64,000 nucleotides of DNA from Mixophyes australis. Its lineage: Eukaryota > Chordata > Amphibia > Anura > Limnodynastidae. Under the pieces are notes generated by a model. The model saw only the letters and a program-made list of their open reading frames with translations. It did not search any database and was not told the origin of the DNA. Position 1 is the first letter of the stretch. Every line of letters starts with the position of its first letter. Location: NCBI GenBank assembly GCA_036250195.1, contig JAVHZZ010000003.1, positions 294,225,065-294,289,064 on the forward strand, given 5' to 3'. The translations under genes and the position numbers were made by a program. Shown here in pieces: positions 22,378 to 33,319 of the stretch.

Positions 22378-22769
22378 GCAACACCAGGGAGGTTGTTCTA
22401 GGTTCATGTCTCCATTCTCCCTCTCCTTCCAAAGATAACAGTTTTCTGATGCCTGTCACCCTCACATTTTCGGACTCTTCCCTAAATTGTTCTGCTTTTG
22501 TGGATTCCGGATCTGCAGGAAATTTCATCTCTGCCACTCTGGTGTCGAAGCTTCATATACCCTGCACTCCATTGCCGCAACCTCTGGTTCTTACTGCAGT
22601 TGACGGTAACCGTGTCAGCAACGGTTCCATCACTGACACTACTGCCCCAGTTCAGTTGCAGGTAGGGGTTCTCCATCAAGAGTGGATTCAGTTCCTGGTT
22701 ATCCCACAGTCCGTTAATTCCATCATTTTAGGGGCTACCATGGCTCAGGAAACATTCACCACAATTTGA
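22305..22769 (+). pseudogene. pol: Pol of element B, first part: protease
   Basis: Open in the -1 frame relative to gag. The aspartic protease motif is AFVDSGSAGNFIS, with D-S-G-S in place of D-T-G-S as usual in Sushi elements. The flap and second hydrophobic block (IILGATMAQ) follow. The frame ends at TGA 22767-22769. The expected continuation QFDWALAQVTSW is found in another frame from about 22762, so a small indel near 22765 splits protease from RT. Confidence 0.85.
22359..22365 (+). promoter_or_regulatory. Decayed -1 frameshift site GGAAAAC
   Basis: In the gag frame CCG GAA AAC, followed by three codons and TAG. The Sushi/PEG10 slip site is GGGAAAC in this place after the zinc knuckle. 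One G-to-A change here would explain GGAAAAC. The related element D keeps GGGAAAA (42633-42639). Confidence 0.6.
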
Positions 22770-24335
22770 TTGGGCTCTCGCACAAGTTACCTCTTGGGGC
22801 TCCTCGTGCTTCAATCAATGCCTCTTGAAAATACTTCCTCCTAAGCAACTTCCTTGTCTCTCTCTGGACTCCCACCTCAAACTTCCAGAGCAGTATTTAG
22901 ACTTTATTGATGTGTTTAGCAAGACCGCTGCAGAGACGCTTCCTCCACATCGAGCATGGGATTGTCCTATTGAGCTAATTCCCGGCAAAACTATTCCCAA
23001 AGGTAGAGTCTATCCTCTGGCTCTCCCTGAGACTAAGGCAATGTCTTTATATATATCAGATAACCTTCAAAGAGGATTTATCAGAAAATCTACCTCGCCA
23101 GCAGGAGCTGGATTCTTTTTTGTAAAGAAAAAGGACGGTTCATTAAGACCGTGCATAGACTACCGCCGTCTTAATGATATTACCATCAAGAACCGCTATC
23201 CACTCCCATTGATCACAGAATTGTTCGACCGGATTAGAGGAGCCAAAATCTTCTCTAAATTAGATCTCAGAGGGGCCTACAACTTAATCCGCATTCGAAA
23301 GGGCGATGAGTGGAAAACGGCATTTAACACCCGTGACGGGCACTATGAGTACTTAGTCATGCCGTTTGGACTTTGCAATGCCCCTGCAGTGTTTCAAGAT
23401 TTTGTCAACGAGATCTTCAGGGATCTTTTGTATCAATTTGTGATTGTCTATCTGGACGATATTTTGATATTTTCATCTGACTTACATGTTCATCGTCTCC
23501 ATGTCAAGACTGTTCTTTCTCGTCTCAGGAAACATTCTTTATATTGCAAGCTGGAGAAGTGTCTTTTTGAGCGTTCACAAGTTCCATTTCTAGGATACAT
23601 AGTTTCTGGCACCGGCCTACTGATGGATCCGCAGAAAGTGAAGGCCATTGTCAACTGGCCATTACCTATTGGTCTCAAAGCTACCCAACGCTTTATTGGC
23701 TTTGCCAATTATTACCGGCAGTTTATTAAAGGCTTTTCATCCATTATCTGTCCTATTACAGCTTTAACTCGAAAAGGTGCCTGCAGTAAACCATGGCCTG
23801 TCGAAGCTATATTGGCCTTCAAAACTCTTAAAGAAGCATTTCTTTCAGCTCCTATACTCAAACAGCCAGACCAGGGGAGACCGTTTTTTATTGAAGTGGA
23901 CGCTTCTTTAGTCGGGATTGGAGCAATACTTTCCCAGAAATCTGCTTCAGGAACATTAGAGACTTGTGGATTCCTGTCTAAGAAATTCTCTAGCTCTGAA
24001 CTAAATTATGGAATTGGTGACAAGGAATTAGTAGCCATCAAGATTGCCCTTGAGGAGTGGCGTCACTTACTAGAGGGTGCCTTACATCCCGTCACGGTCA
24101 TGATAGATCATAAAAATCTTACGTATCTCCAGGAAGCACAATGTCTTAACCCCCGTCAAGCTCGCTGGTCTCTTTTCTTTGCCAGGTTCCAACTCATTCT
24201 CACCTTTCGTCCCGGTTTCAAAAACTCCAAGGCCGATGCTCTCTCTAGGTCCTTTGATAATGATGGTACTCTCACTTGTTTAGACAACAAAATGATTCTA
24301 AATCCAATACAAACAGTGGCCATTACCAATTCTTC
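22762..24335 (+). pseudogene. pol: Pol of element B, second part: RT and RNase H
   Basis: Frame open from before 22825. RT blocks: IDYRRLN, FSKLDLRGAYNLIRI, MPFGLCNAPAVFQ and the catalytic YLDD at 23449-23460. The thumb and connection FIGFANYYRQFIKGFS is followed by RNase H (FFIEVDASLVGIGAILSQ, then KELVAIK and a DHKNLTYL block). All RT catalytic residues are intact. Reading leaves the integrase frame at a run of seven C (24344-24350), after which this frame only continues to a stop at 24639. Confidence 0.9.
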
Positions 24336-25694
24336 AGTAATCTCTCCCCCCCAGGGCGTTCATTCGTGGAACCTCATCTCCGCTCTAAACTACTATGTTG
24401 GGCTCACAAGTCCAAATTTGCCGGCCATGCCGGTTACAAGAGAACCAAAGAATTCCTCTCCAGATATTATTGGTGGCCTAAACTGGCTTCAGATGTTCAA
24501 AAATTCGTATCTGCATGTTCGGTTTGTGCACGCCACAAGGTGCCAAGACAAAGTCCTCCTGGTCTTCTCCTTCCTCTGCCTATTCCGGATTCTCCCTGGA
24601 CCAGCATTACGATGGACTTCATCACCGATCTCCCTTTGAGCAATGGCTACAATACCATCTGGGTCATGGTAGACCGCTTTTCAAAAATGTCACACTTCAC
24701 TCCTTGTAAAGGTCTCCCTTCAGCCCCTAAACTGGCAGATTTGTTTCTAAAAAACATCTTCCGTCTTCATGGATGCCCTCAAGAGATCATCTCTGACAGA
24801 GGAGTACAATTTGTCGCTAAGTTCTGGAGAGCTTTTTGTAAAAAGATTGGAGTCAGTCTCAAATTTTCTTCCGGATATCACCCCCAAACTAACGGACAGA
24901 CTGAACGAGTGAATCAAGACTTGGAGTGCTTTCTACAGTGTTTTGCTTCTGATCATCAAACGACATGGAATGATCTTCTGTATTGGGCCGAATTCACCCA
25001 CAACAATCTTCTACATTCCTCCTCTGGGCGTTCTCCATTTTTCATTATCTACGGCAGACATCCCACTCCTCCTCTCTTATCCGAAGCTCCCTCCTCTCTA
25101 GTACCAGCGGCTGATACTCTCATCCATGACTTCTCTCAAATCTGGTCTCAAACCAAGGAAGCACTGTCTACTTCTGTACAGAGACAGAAGAGAGCGGCTG
25201 ATCTTCATAGAAGAGTTGCTCCAGTACTAAGGGTAGGAGATTATGTTTGGTTGTCCACGTGCAACCTTCGACTTCAAGTTCCATCCATGAAATTGGCTCC
25301 TAAGTTTATTGGTCCCTTTTCCATAGCACAAGTTATCAATCCGGTTTCCTTCAAACTTACATTACCTCCGTCTCTTAAGATCCATAACACATTCCATATT
25401 TCATTGCTGAAACCGCTGATTCTCAACAAGTTCTTCAGAGAACCTGCTCCTCCTCCACCTATTAAAACATCTTTAGGGGATAATTTTGAGATCCAGAGAA
25501 TTCTGAAGAGACGTTTCTTCCAGCGCAAACCTCAGTATCTTGTACACTGGAGAGGTTACGGTCCGGAGGACAGATCGTGGGTCTCAGAAGCCGACCTTCA
25601 TGCTCCTCGTCTCCTTGCAAAATTTCTGAGGAAAGGTAATCCTTCTCTGAGAGGGAGGAGGGGAGGGGGTACTGTCAGACGCCGTCCCCGCTGA
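24336..25694 (+). pseudogene. pol: Pol of element B, third part: integrase and chromodomain
   Basis: Continues in the next frame after the C run. Integrase zinc domain: H-X3-H type (HKSKFAGHAGYKRT) and CSVCARHK. Catalytic core: MDFITDLP (D), IISDRGVQF (D) and NGQTERVNQDLE (E). The GPY/F region is KFIGPFSIAQVINPVSFKL. At the C-terminus is a complete chromodomain (FEIQRILKRR, YLVHWRGYGPEDRSW, DLHAPRLL), which in chromoviruses guides insertion to histone-marked chromatin. The stop lies 22 bp inside the 3' LTR. This domain set is intact apart from the shift before it. Confidence 0.92.
25649..25672 (+). other. Polypurine tract of element B
   Basis: A GAGAGGGAGGAGGGGAGGGG-type purine run immediately before the 3' LTR. 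Confidence 0.85.
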
Positions 25695-26294
25695 TTCCCT
25701 GTCAGACGGGGAACGGACGTCTGATCTCCCCGGCGGCTGCCACGGACTTCCGGATTGCGGGCGCATGCGCCCTGGACTCAGTTCCGTTGCTAGGCAACGG
25801 GACGCTTCTGCAGATTCCGCCTCCGCTCTCCACCAATCACTTCTGTTTGGGCTCTATTTAAACCTGCCTCTGGCGCCATTAGGGTGCCAGAGTAACAGGT
25901 TCACCACCAGTGTTCCTGGCTTCCCTATTTCTCCATACTCCTGAGTATTCTGATTCCTGATTACCTGTTGTGACCCTGGCTTGGCGACCATTCTACTCTT
26001 CTGTGTGACCCATTCTGTACTGTGACTTTGGATTGGCGACTATTCTTTGGATTACCCTTTTGTACCTGATATTCCTGATTTCTGTGACCCGGAACCGTCT
26101 GACCTCTCTACGCTACACTGGTAACTGGCTAACAGGGCCGCGACCTGCGTACTCTCTGCTGCGAAGTCCAAACCTCCTTGCGGGGGTCCCTGGTGAACAC
26201 CAGGGGTACGTTAGACTCCGCGCCTATTTGACCAGTGGCACCAATACCGGTTAGTGTCATATCATCTTCAGCCTCATAGGCCTACAGCATGACA
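25673..26294 (+). repeat. 3' LTR of element B
   Basis: 622 bp, same length as the 5' LTR, about 19 substitutions and no indel noticed. The RNA start motif GCCAGAGTAA is kept. Confidence 0.95.
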
Positions 26295-26551
26295 ATATGT
26301 CTATATCCAGCTTTAAAAAAATCTTTGTTAAAATTTGTGATATCGGCTACTAAGGCAGTTATACCTGTGAAATGGAAAACAATTAAACCACCAAATATTC
26401 GGGACTGGATTAATAGATTAGAATATTATAGGTCTATGGAGGAACTACATCTATCAACTACTGATTCTTTTGAAACATATTATATTATTTGGGGCCCTTG
26501 GTTGAATTTTATTGATTCTCCAGAATTCACAGCCTTAAACATACCCACCTG

Positions 26552-26940
26552 AGCTATATATATATATATATATATATGATACAGAGATATAAAGGATCCA
26601 TATGGTTATTAGATTAGGCTATTCTTAAAAATTGTTTTATATAAGATTTAGATATATTTTTATCAATTAGTTGAGGCCTTAATGGATATATTGTTATGAG
26701 AGTTCTCATTATGCTATCCTCCCACCCTTTCCTTCTGTTTTTACCCCTTCCCCATCCCTGTGTTTGTCTTTTTGTTTTAAGTACCAGGTTATCAGTAGCT
26801 TTTCTTATGAGATTAGAAATGTTCATTCTTTATGTTGACATAATGTCATGAGATTGTATTTTGTTTATCATTTACCAATCAGAAAAATACAGTTGAAAAT
26901 GTTTGTATAACCTTTTTATGTTCTTAAATGTCAATAAAAA
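26552..26940 (+). other. 3' UTR of the L1 copy
   Basis: A (TA)11 tract at about 26556-26577, then AT-rich sequence to AATAAA (26933-26938) and the A tail. Confidence 0.7.
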
Positions 26941-27083
26941 CTTATTTAGAAAAAAAAAAACCTGTATGTTTTTATTGTTCATTGTGATCAATGCTAAATA
27001 AGTTGGCCAGTGTCTAGAGAGCTGGTCTCTGTAAAGTTAACATTAGGAACACCAGAAAGTGTGTGAAACTTATGTTGTACAAG

Positions 27084-27691
27084 TTAACCCGTGCATGATA
27101 CTCGTGCATTCTAGTCAAATCAATCTACTTAAGGTGTTAAAAAGGTTCTTGTCATGCATTTGGGCCTAGCCCAGGCCTCCTCAGGGGAGGAGCGTTACTT
27201 CCCGATGTAAGCGCCCTTTTTTAACGTGGTTTTGTCCACATGTCACCACCTCATCATTTTTCTCCATCACCTCATCCTTCATCTTTATCGCCACATCTAT
27301 CCAGATGTCTATCCAGACACAGAAATCTCTCTCAGCGGTCCTGAATATCACACTCCTCTCGCTCTGTCACCCCCGGCAACCACCAACCACTCCCCACTGT
27401 CACCCCCGGCAACCACCAACCACTCTCAACTGTCACTTCTCCTTCAAGAAATATATATATATTTTTTTAAAATCTTTATAAACACTTTTAACAATTAACA
27501 AATTAAATTAACAAATTAAAAACATCTTAGTATACCAAATTTCAGCCCTTTCTGAGTTTTTTTTTCCCACACACACTAAGAATTTAGTAAGTCAGTGTAT
27601 AACTCCGCCCAGCAGGTGGCACTGCAGCTTGGTTTTTTTTTTTTCACACACACACAGACTAACACACGCCACTAGGCTTTTATATTATAGA
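27084..27691 (-). mobile_element. Possible non-autonomous Helitron-like element
   Basis: Read on the minus strand the right end is TCTATAATATAAAAGCC, typical of Helitron 5' termini. The left end carries a hairpin-forming CACGAGTATCATGCAC followed by GGGTTAA, but a clean CTRR terminus is not visible. The interior has two GTCACCCCCGGCAACCACCA repeats (27366 and 27399). No Rep/helicase coding. Confidence 0.35.
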
Positions 27692-27739
27692 TACTACTTT
27701 GCCATTCTGACAATAAAGCAAAATAAACAAAGAAGAAGA

Positions 27740-28960
27740 CGTTCGTCTTTGCATCAGGATAAGTGTGCTCTTGCCACAATTGGTGTCAGGGGGATGCTTA
27801 GGGAAGTAAGTTTCCGTTACCCAAACTGCGTAGACATTAACATAGAGGAAGTTTTGAGAGCCCTCATGAATGTGGTCACTGCACAAGCTCAGATGCTACA
27901 AGGTGCAGAGGCACAACAGAAAATCTCCAGGCTCTTAAGGAAAGAGTAAGTACAGGTGAGGTGTGACAGAAATGTACCATCTGGTTTGGCTTTGCAGAAA
28001 ATGTCACCAGCAGATGACAAAGAGGGCAAATTGGCCTTCTGAAGTTTGGGCTGAGAGGCGGGTACCATATCTAACTGGTGAAGCCCAGCAAATTTATATG
28101 AATCTAGACGAGGCCTGGGCATTGGGATTTCGGGGCCAGGCCAAGCCCAGCATTATCATAAGTGGCGCTATGATAAAAACAAACAAGTCAGAGCACAATT
28201 GGCTGAGCTTTCCAAAATGTAAAAATAATGGCTGCAACCAGAGGTGAATTCACCTACTTAGATTGTTGAAATTTTGGTAAAGGATCGTTGCATCTGGGGG
28301 CTGGACCATCTGCAAAAATAAGAGCTGCAATCGGACCCACAGACTTTTGAAGAGCCTGCCTCAGTGGTAGTGAGGTTTTTGGGCATTAAAGCAAATAACC
28401 AAAGCACCTGCTGTTGTGGCAAAGCCAATGCCATGTCAAAAGCCAGGTTTGTCAATTCATGCTACAGATCCCAATGGTAAAACTGCTACTGATAGAGGGT
28501 CAGTTACAAAGGGGTCAAATCCAAAGTGCTTTGATGTGGTGAGCCAGGCCACTTTAGGGCTGAGTATCCTAAACTACCATAACCCATGGACTGTTCTGTT
28601 GTGCATGTTGGGTCTGCTTATTCAAGCCATTATATCACGAGTCCCACATCAGGAAGTCTTTGTTTGTACTGAGTGACTCTGTTTATCAACCCAAATCTTG
28701 TTTTAGCTTTGGTTGACCCTGTTAGTGAGCTTACATTGGTTTACAGCTCGGCCTTGCCCGAAACCATAACTACTCGGTTGCCCATGGTGAAGGTCCTGTG
28801 CATACATATGACACGGGAGGAGTATGAGAGAACACTTCAGCCAGTCAAACTTAAAGCTAAACAGTTATGGTGAAGGCTGACAAAACTTCCATCTCCACTC
28901 ATTCTGGGGTGAGACTTCCCACTGTTTAAAGAGATCCTAGGTGTACAAGTCCGGCTGGAC
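27740..28960 (+). pseudogene. Relic of gag and protease from another retroelement family
   Basis: Decayed, in several frames. 28060-28110 reads VPYLTGEAQQIYMNLDEA. 28255-28360 reads IVEILVKDRCIWGL, similar to SCAN-like capsid C-domains of Ty3 gag. About 28525-28575 is a zinc knuckle missing its last Cys (CGEPGHFRAE), reached after a frame break. 28700-28730 reads ALVDPVSELTLV, a retropepsin whose active-site D-S/T-G has become D-P-V. 28870-28915 reads LPSPLILG. The order gag, knuckle, protease is normal. No RT follows before the repeats at 29.2 kb. It is distinct from elements A to D. Confidence 0.65.
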
Positions 28961-29240
28961 TAAAGTAAAGGTTGTAAACCTGGTTTTAAAGGACTTGCCA
29001 GAAAACCCACATCCATCGTTGGGCCAACAAACATGGAATGTCATCACATTCCAAAATATTTATATCAACTTCAGAAACACAGAATTTGACAGTATCTAAG
29101 ATCCAGATGGCCTATCTAGTTTACAATATTTTTCTAAAACCCAAATAACTAAGCATGTTTATATTGCTCTATTATAATATCCTCTACCAGCTCTGTTGGA
29201 TGCCTACTCCAAAATTCGGCAACAGTCACACCAATATCCT
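28961..29240. other. Unrecognised sequence after the gag-protease relic
   Basis: No readable RT motif. May contain the degraded start of RT. Confidence 0.35.
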
Positions 29241-29458
29241 GACACATTACACCAATACCACCCCTACCCCTTTCCACACACATTACACCAATATCACCCA
29301 CACTCTTCCCCACAAATTACACCAATATCACCCCCACTCCTCTCCCCAAACATTATAAGCAGGGTAAAGATAGGGGTGGCTGTGGGCAGACACAGGGACG
29401 ACTACTGGGGGTGGCTGTGGCCAGACACAAAGGTCGACTACAGGGTGGCTGTGGGCCA
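29241..29458. repeat. Two short minisatellites
   Basis: 29241-29355: repeats of about 30-34 bp of the form CACATTACACCAATATCACC. 29370-29458: about 2.5 units of roughly 35 bp, GGGTGGCTGTGGGCAGACAC. Confidence 0.7.
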
Positions 29459-30165
29459 TGTGTAGTGATGCAATCACATGGAATAATAATACACACACTT
29501 ACATTCTGACTTATACTTGTAAATAGATTTTCTAAAAGTTCCAATTCACACTCAATTATTTAATAAATGAATTAATGGTTATTTATACAGCTAATATTAT
29601 AGTAAAGGAATTTATGGTTCAGGTCCTCTAAAATATAAAGAGTTTGGACATATTTCACCAGCAGTAACCCGGTTTCGACAGTGTAGCGATCGCATCTAGC
29701 GGTTGCTAGTTATGAGCAATATGAGATTAATACTAAAAAGCACTCTTCTTATGGGTCACTTTACATCGGTTCTTCGACGGAAAGACACGTATGCAACAGT
29801 TGATGTGAGTTGCCTCCTCCTTTGGGAGAAAATCAGAGGAACTGACCTACGACCTGCAGTCTACTAGAACATCGTAAACCCTGGATCAGTGAAGAACCCT
29901 CTTAGTGTTATCTGTGTATATTTTGTGACATCATTTTTTTTTTTTAAACTTAGAAGCTTATAAGCAGCCTCTGATTCAGCAACAGTCTCTCTTTGCCAAG
30001 AGACATCAGGATTGATGGACTATTCCTGGATTCAGGATTGTGCAGCATATATGTATCAGCTGTACTTTGTATTATTATTGTGTTTTGATTAGTTTTGCTA
30101 TTAAATCTTTTTTGTGCTTTGGAACCACACTAATCGCACTGGACAATATTTATTGGTAGTGACAA
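29459..30165 (+). repeat. LTR-like repeat, copy 1
   Basis: Begins TGTAGTGATGC and ends near CAATACA. Shares many blocks in order with copy 2 (32915-33319 plus 37213-37640): GCGATCGC, AGTTATG, GAACTGACCTA, TTTGTGCTTTGGAACCACA. The ATTAAA signal before TTTGTGCTTTGG fits a polyadenylation region. No coding content. Confidence 0.6.
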
Positions 30166-30715
30166 TACAAACTTAACAACCCCCTTAGTCCCTGCATTGA
30201 TCATCACTCTGTATGATCAGTGCAAGAATTAAAGCACAGAGCATGTTTAAATCTCCCACTCCCTGCTTAGTGCAGTGAATAAATTAATTTACATAACAGA
30301 GGGAGATTTAAAATGGATTCACTAACAGTCGCCCTTGGCACCGCTCGAAGGGATTAAACTTTCAAATGAGATTGGTGCCAGGGCTAATGAGGATACAGTG
30401 TGCACCCCCCCCAGTTCCAAACACTAAACAGCCCCTCTATAGCCAACAATATCTAATTTCTCTGCAGTTTACAGAACTTTTGCTTTGTTAGTGCGGAGGA
30501 AAGTCAGCTATATTTGTACTGTGAAGTGAAGCCACTTTGAGTACACTCATCACACAGATCTATTTAACATGCTTAACGGTATGAAATTCGATGAATTCGC
30601 CTATCTTTAAAATAGGGTATATTTTACCAAATTGTGAAAAAAATGAACCTTCTCAAAATTGTAACCCCTCAAAAGCACTCCTCAGTCATATTAGCTTTCT
30701 AACAAAACAAACCCC
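30166..30715. other. No recognised feature
   Basis: Short frames only. A GGGAGATTTAAA motif and its inverse (about 30250 and 30300) hint at an old fold-back element. Confidence 0.4.
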
Positions 30716-30873
30716 CTAGGGGTATACTTACTAAACTGCAGGTTTGAAAAAGTGGAGGTGCTGCCTATAGCAACCAATCAAACTCTAGCTATAATTATAG
30801 CTAGAGTCTGATTGGTTGCTATAGGCAACAACTCCACTTTTTCAAACCCACATTTTAGTAAATATACCCCCTA
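30716..30873. mobile_element. Fold-back MITE, family M1, copy 1
   Basis: Almost a perfect hairpin: TAGGGGTATACTTACTAAAC at the left against the inverse at the right, with arms of about 70 bp. Inner blocks TTTGAAAAAGTGGAG and TATAGCAACCAATCA are shared with 44050-44225 and 38593-38788. Confidence 0.85.
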
Positions 30874-31309
30874 GTCTTAAAGTGCCCTGTTACAATCTCC
30901 CCAAAAAAAACAGCAAGATTTTCAAATTTAGAATATCCCTATTTTGTCATTTTTTATTTCTTTGAAACTGAACATGTAGCACCAATGGACGGTTCTCCAT
31001 AGGCATGCCAAATTTCAGTTATTAGCTATAATACATTTTAAAATGTAGCTCCTTGAACACCATGACCCCCTCTCACAAAATTAACATGGCGGAATGCCGT
31101 TTATTAGGTTCAAGCTTAATATAAGGGCACAGTTGTGCCCTTCTAATATATATCAATATTGTACTATATATAGACATCATTATTCTGAACTAGCATTTCT
31201 ATTTAGTGGGATATCATTCTGAACTAGTACTTCTTTCTAATTCTCTTTTGTGGAGAAAAACAGGATTCTGTTATTGTATGACTGATCAGCACACCCAAAA
31301 AAAACAATT

Positions 31310-31365
31310 ACACAAAGACACAGACACAGACACAGACAGAGAGGGAGACAGACAGACATAGAGGG
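31310..31365. repeat. Simple repeat ACAGAC/GGGAGA
   Basis: (CACAGA)n and (GACAGA)n tract. Confidence 0.8.
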
Positions 31366-31375
31366 AGAGTCTAGG

Positions 31376-31548
31376 GTCAATTTTTGATAGCCAATTAACC
31401 TACCAGTATGTTTTTGGAGTGTGGGAGGAAACCCACGCAAACACAGGGAGAACATACAAACTTCACACAGATAAGGCCATGGTCGATAATCAAACTCATG
31501 ACCCCAGTGCTGTGAGGCAGAAGTGCTAACCACTAGGCCTATGTGCTG
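31376..31548 (-). repeat. Dispersed repeat, second copy
   Basis: Same family as 15975-16262. Contains TTGGAGTGTGGGAGGAAACC, ACACAGATAAGGCCATGG and GTGCTAACCACTAGG. Better preserved than the first copy. Confidence 0.75.
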
Positions 31549-31554
31549 CCCCCA

Positions 31555-31950
31555 TTACCATTACCATACTGCACCCTATCACAGCCTGCCATAACGAACA
31601 TACGTACATGCTTCACCTCATCACTGCCTGCCAGAACATACTTACATACATATTGCACCACATTGCTGCCTGCAAGAACATACATTCTGCACCCCATCAC
31701 TTCCTGCCAGAACATATACATACATATATTCTGTACCTTAACACTGTCTGCCACAGCAGACATAGTCCCTACCACTGTCTGCCAGAACATACATACTGCA
31801 TCAATGGCTGCCAGAACATACAAATGTCATCCAATCACTGCCAGCCAGAACATGCATACTGCACCCCACCACTGTCTGATAGAACATACATATGCACCAA
31901 ATCCTGCCAGAACATACTTCATCCCATCACTGCCTGCATGCACATACATA
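31555..31950. repeat. Degenerate minisatellite, about 36-40 bp unit
   Basis: About ten diverged units around CACTGCCTGCCAGAACATAC. The unit creates long open frames on both strands (up to 159 codons), which I regard as a by-product. Confidence 0.85.
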
Positions 31951-32422
31951 CATGTGACAAAGCTGGTGCTCAGGGAGTGACATTTGAAAGATTCGTTGGT
32001 GAAAAGTGGGTGACAAGTGAAAAAAGAGCTGGTGAGAATGGGGTGTCAAGCGAGAGACACTGGTATACAGGAGGTAACATGAGATAAAAGCGATTGCAAT
32101 CGGCGGGGACGTGTGCATGCGGTTACAAAGCTGGTTGGCAGTTGGGGATATGTGAAAAAAAGACTTGTACTGGAAATAGAGGGTACTAGGTTTAGAAGAA
32201 ATCTGAGGAAAAATTAATTTATCTAAACAGTAGGGGAAAGGTGGGATAGGCATCTAACATAGATGGTAGAGGCTAATATAGTAGAACAATGTAAACACTC
32301 TTGTTTATTAGGGATTAAGAAGAACCACTTGGCCCATATAGTTTCCACTATTTTTAACTGCTGTGAAATACTAAGTTTATAAATTTATTATCAATATTTT
32401 CACTTTACAAAAAGCCATGAAA
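31951..32422. other. No recognised feature
   Basis: Mixed sequence with GTGACAAGTGAAAA-like repeats near 31980-32060, no gene. Confidence 0.4.
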
Positions 32423-32821
32423 TTCCATAGACAGAAAAAACTTACGGTTTAACATGTCCAATTAAGGTTCCTTATACACAATCTACAATGTAAGAAAACG
32501 ATTGAAACTCTTCAACTCAAAATGCAAAAAGCAATAAAATTACGATGATTAAGGCAGAAACCTTAATGAACGTGTTCCTTGCGCAATACAGACATGGTTT
32601 GCCATCACATTCTGTGGTTAGCTGCAGATTCAGCACTATCATGGAGTGAGATTGCTGTCACTCAAAAATGGTGGAGCTGCTAATTCACTGAAATACACAG
32701 ATGATGGTCCCCACAGCCATCCCTCTTAGTCCTGAAGAGTTTCAATCGTTTTCTTACATTGTAGAACTGTATAAGGAACCTTAATTGGACATGTTAAACT
32801 GTAAGGTTTTTTGTCTATAGA

Positions 32822-32823
<2 letters not shown>
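32423..32823. mobile_element. Fold-back element with ~91-bp inverted arms
   Basis: Left arm 32423-32513 and right arm 32733-32823 are inverted copies (for example AACATGTCCAATTAAGGTTC against GAACCTTAATTGGACATGTT). The loop of about 220 bp has no coding sequence. Confidence 0.85.

Positions 32824-32826
<3 letters not shown>

Positions 32827-32871
<45 letters not shown>
32827..32871. repeat. (TA)n microsatellite
   Basis: About 22 TA units abutting the fold-back element. Confidence 0.95.
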
Positions 32872-32874
<3 letters not shown>

Positions 32875-33319
32875 CAAAGTCAAATAAGTTGATGAGAGAA
32901 AATATATTGATTAATATTGTTGTACCGTGCGATTGCGCTCAGTACGGCAGGTGTTACGACACAATCGAATGATAAATAAAGCACACACACACTTACACTT
33001 ACACATTTACTTGTTAATAGTTCACCTTAAAATAGTTCCAACACACATTTGTTTATAATCAAATGTAACAGATTTTGCAGTTACAAATATTCCTGTTAAA
33101 AGCACTTTAAAAGTATCTAAGGCTCAGGAAATAAGAAATGTATCATGTTTAATGTCATTTTGATCTGCACATTACCATCTCTCATCCTCTAATTTCGGCT
33201 TTGCGATCGCTTCCTGCGATCAATAGTTATGGAAGATAAAAGATTAAATGATCAAAATTACATTGTGTTTTAAGTTTGTTTAGAAACTGGTTTGGGTCAG
33301 TTTCCTTGAGAAGCACATG

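Larger units (their letters stand above)
20806..26294 (+). mobile_element. Element B: Sushi-type Ty3 chromovirus, nearly complete
   Basis: Two 622-bp LTRs, a self-priming-type primer site, gag, pol with protease, RT, RNase H, integrase and chromodomain, and a polypurine tract. The 5-bp target duplication ATATG is perfect (20801-20805 and 26295-26299). The LTRs differ at about 19 positions counted by eye (roughly 3%), so the insertion is not recent. Three frame breaks (near 21557-21562, 22765 and 24344-24350) inactivate this copy. The gag and pol layout matches Sushi-ichi, the lineage from which the mammalian PEG10/RTL genes derive. Confidence 0.95.
20566..26551 (+). pseudogene. L1 ORF2 C-terminal end, interrupted by element B
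   Basis: 20573-20805 reads RWYRCPTFLAK, then WRCTQEPGSLLHIWWDC and PFWSQVI, the Cys-rich C-terminal region of L1-clade ORF2 proteins. After element B, 26300-26551 continues with KAVIPVKWKTIKPPNIRDW and ends at a TGA in the same family context, with one frame change near 26340. Only the tail of the protein was ever present because the copy is 5'-truncated. Confidence 0.75.
20513..26955 (+). mobile_element. 5'-truncated L1-clade LINE, split by element B
   Basis: LINE sequence occupies 20513-20805 and 26300-26955 (about 950 bp in total). It is flanked by the 15-bp duplication AAAAACCTGTATGTT at 20498-20512 and 26956-26970. The 3' end has AATAAA at 26933 and an A run at 26950-26960. The coding part is the end of ORF2. 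Insertion of element B came later, because it sits inside the LINE with its own 5-bp duplication. Confidence 0.85.

Noticed and set aside
31376..31548. tRNA gene or tRNA-derived SINE head
   Set aside because: Fragments such as CTAACCACTAGGC look tRNA-like, but no full cloverleaf or A/B box pair could be found.
31543..32087. Open frames of 94-159 codons on both strands
   Set aside because: By-product of the CTGCCTGCCAGAACATAC minisatellite.
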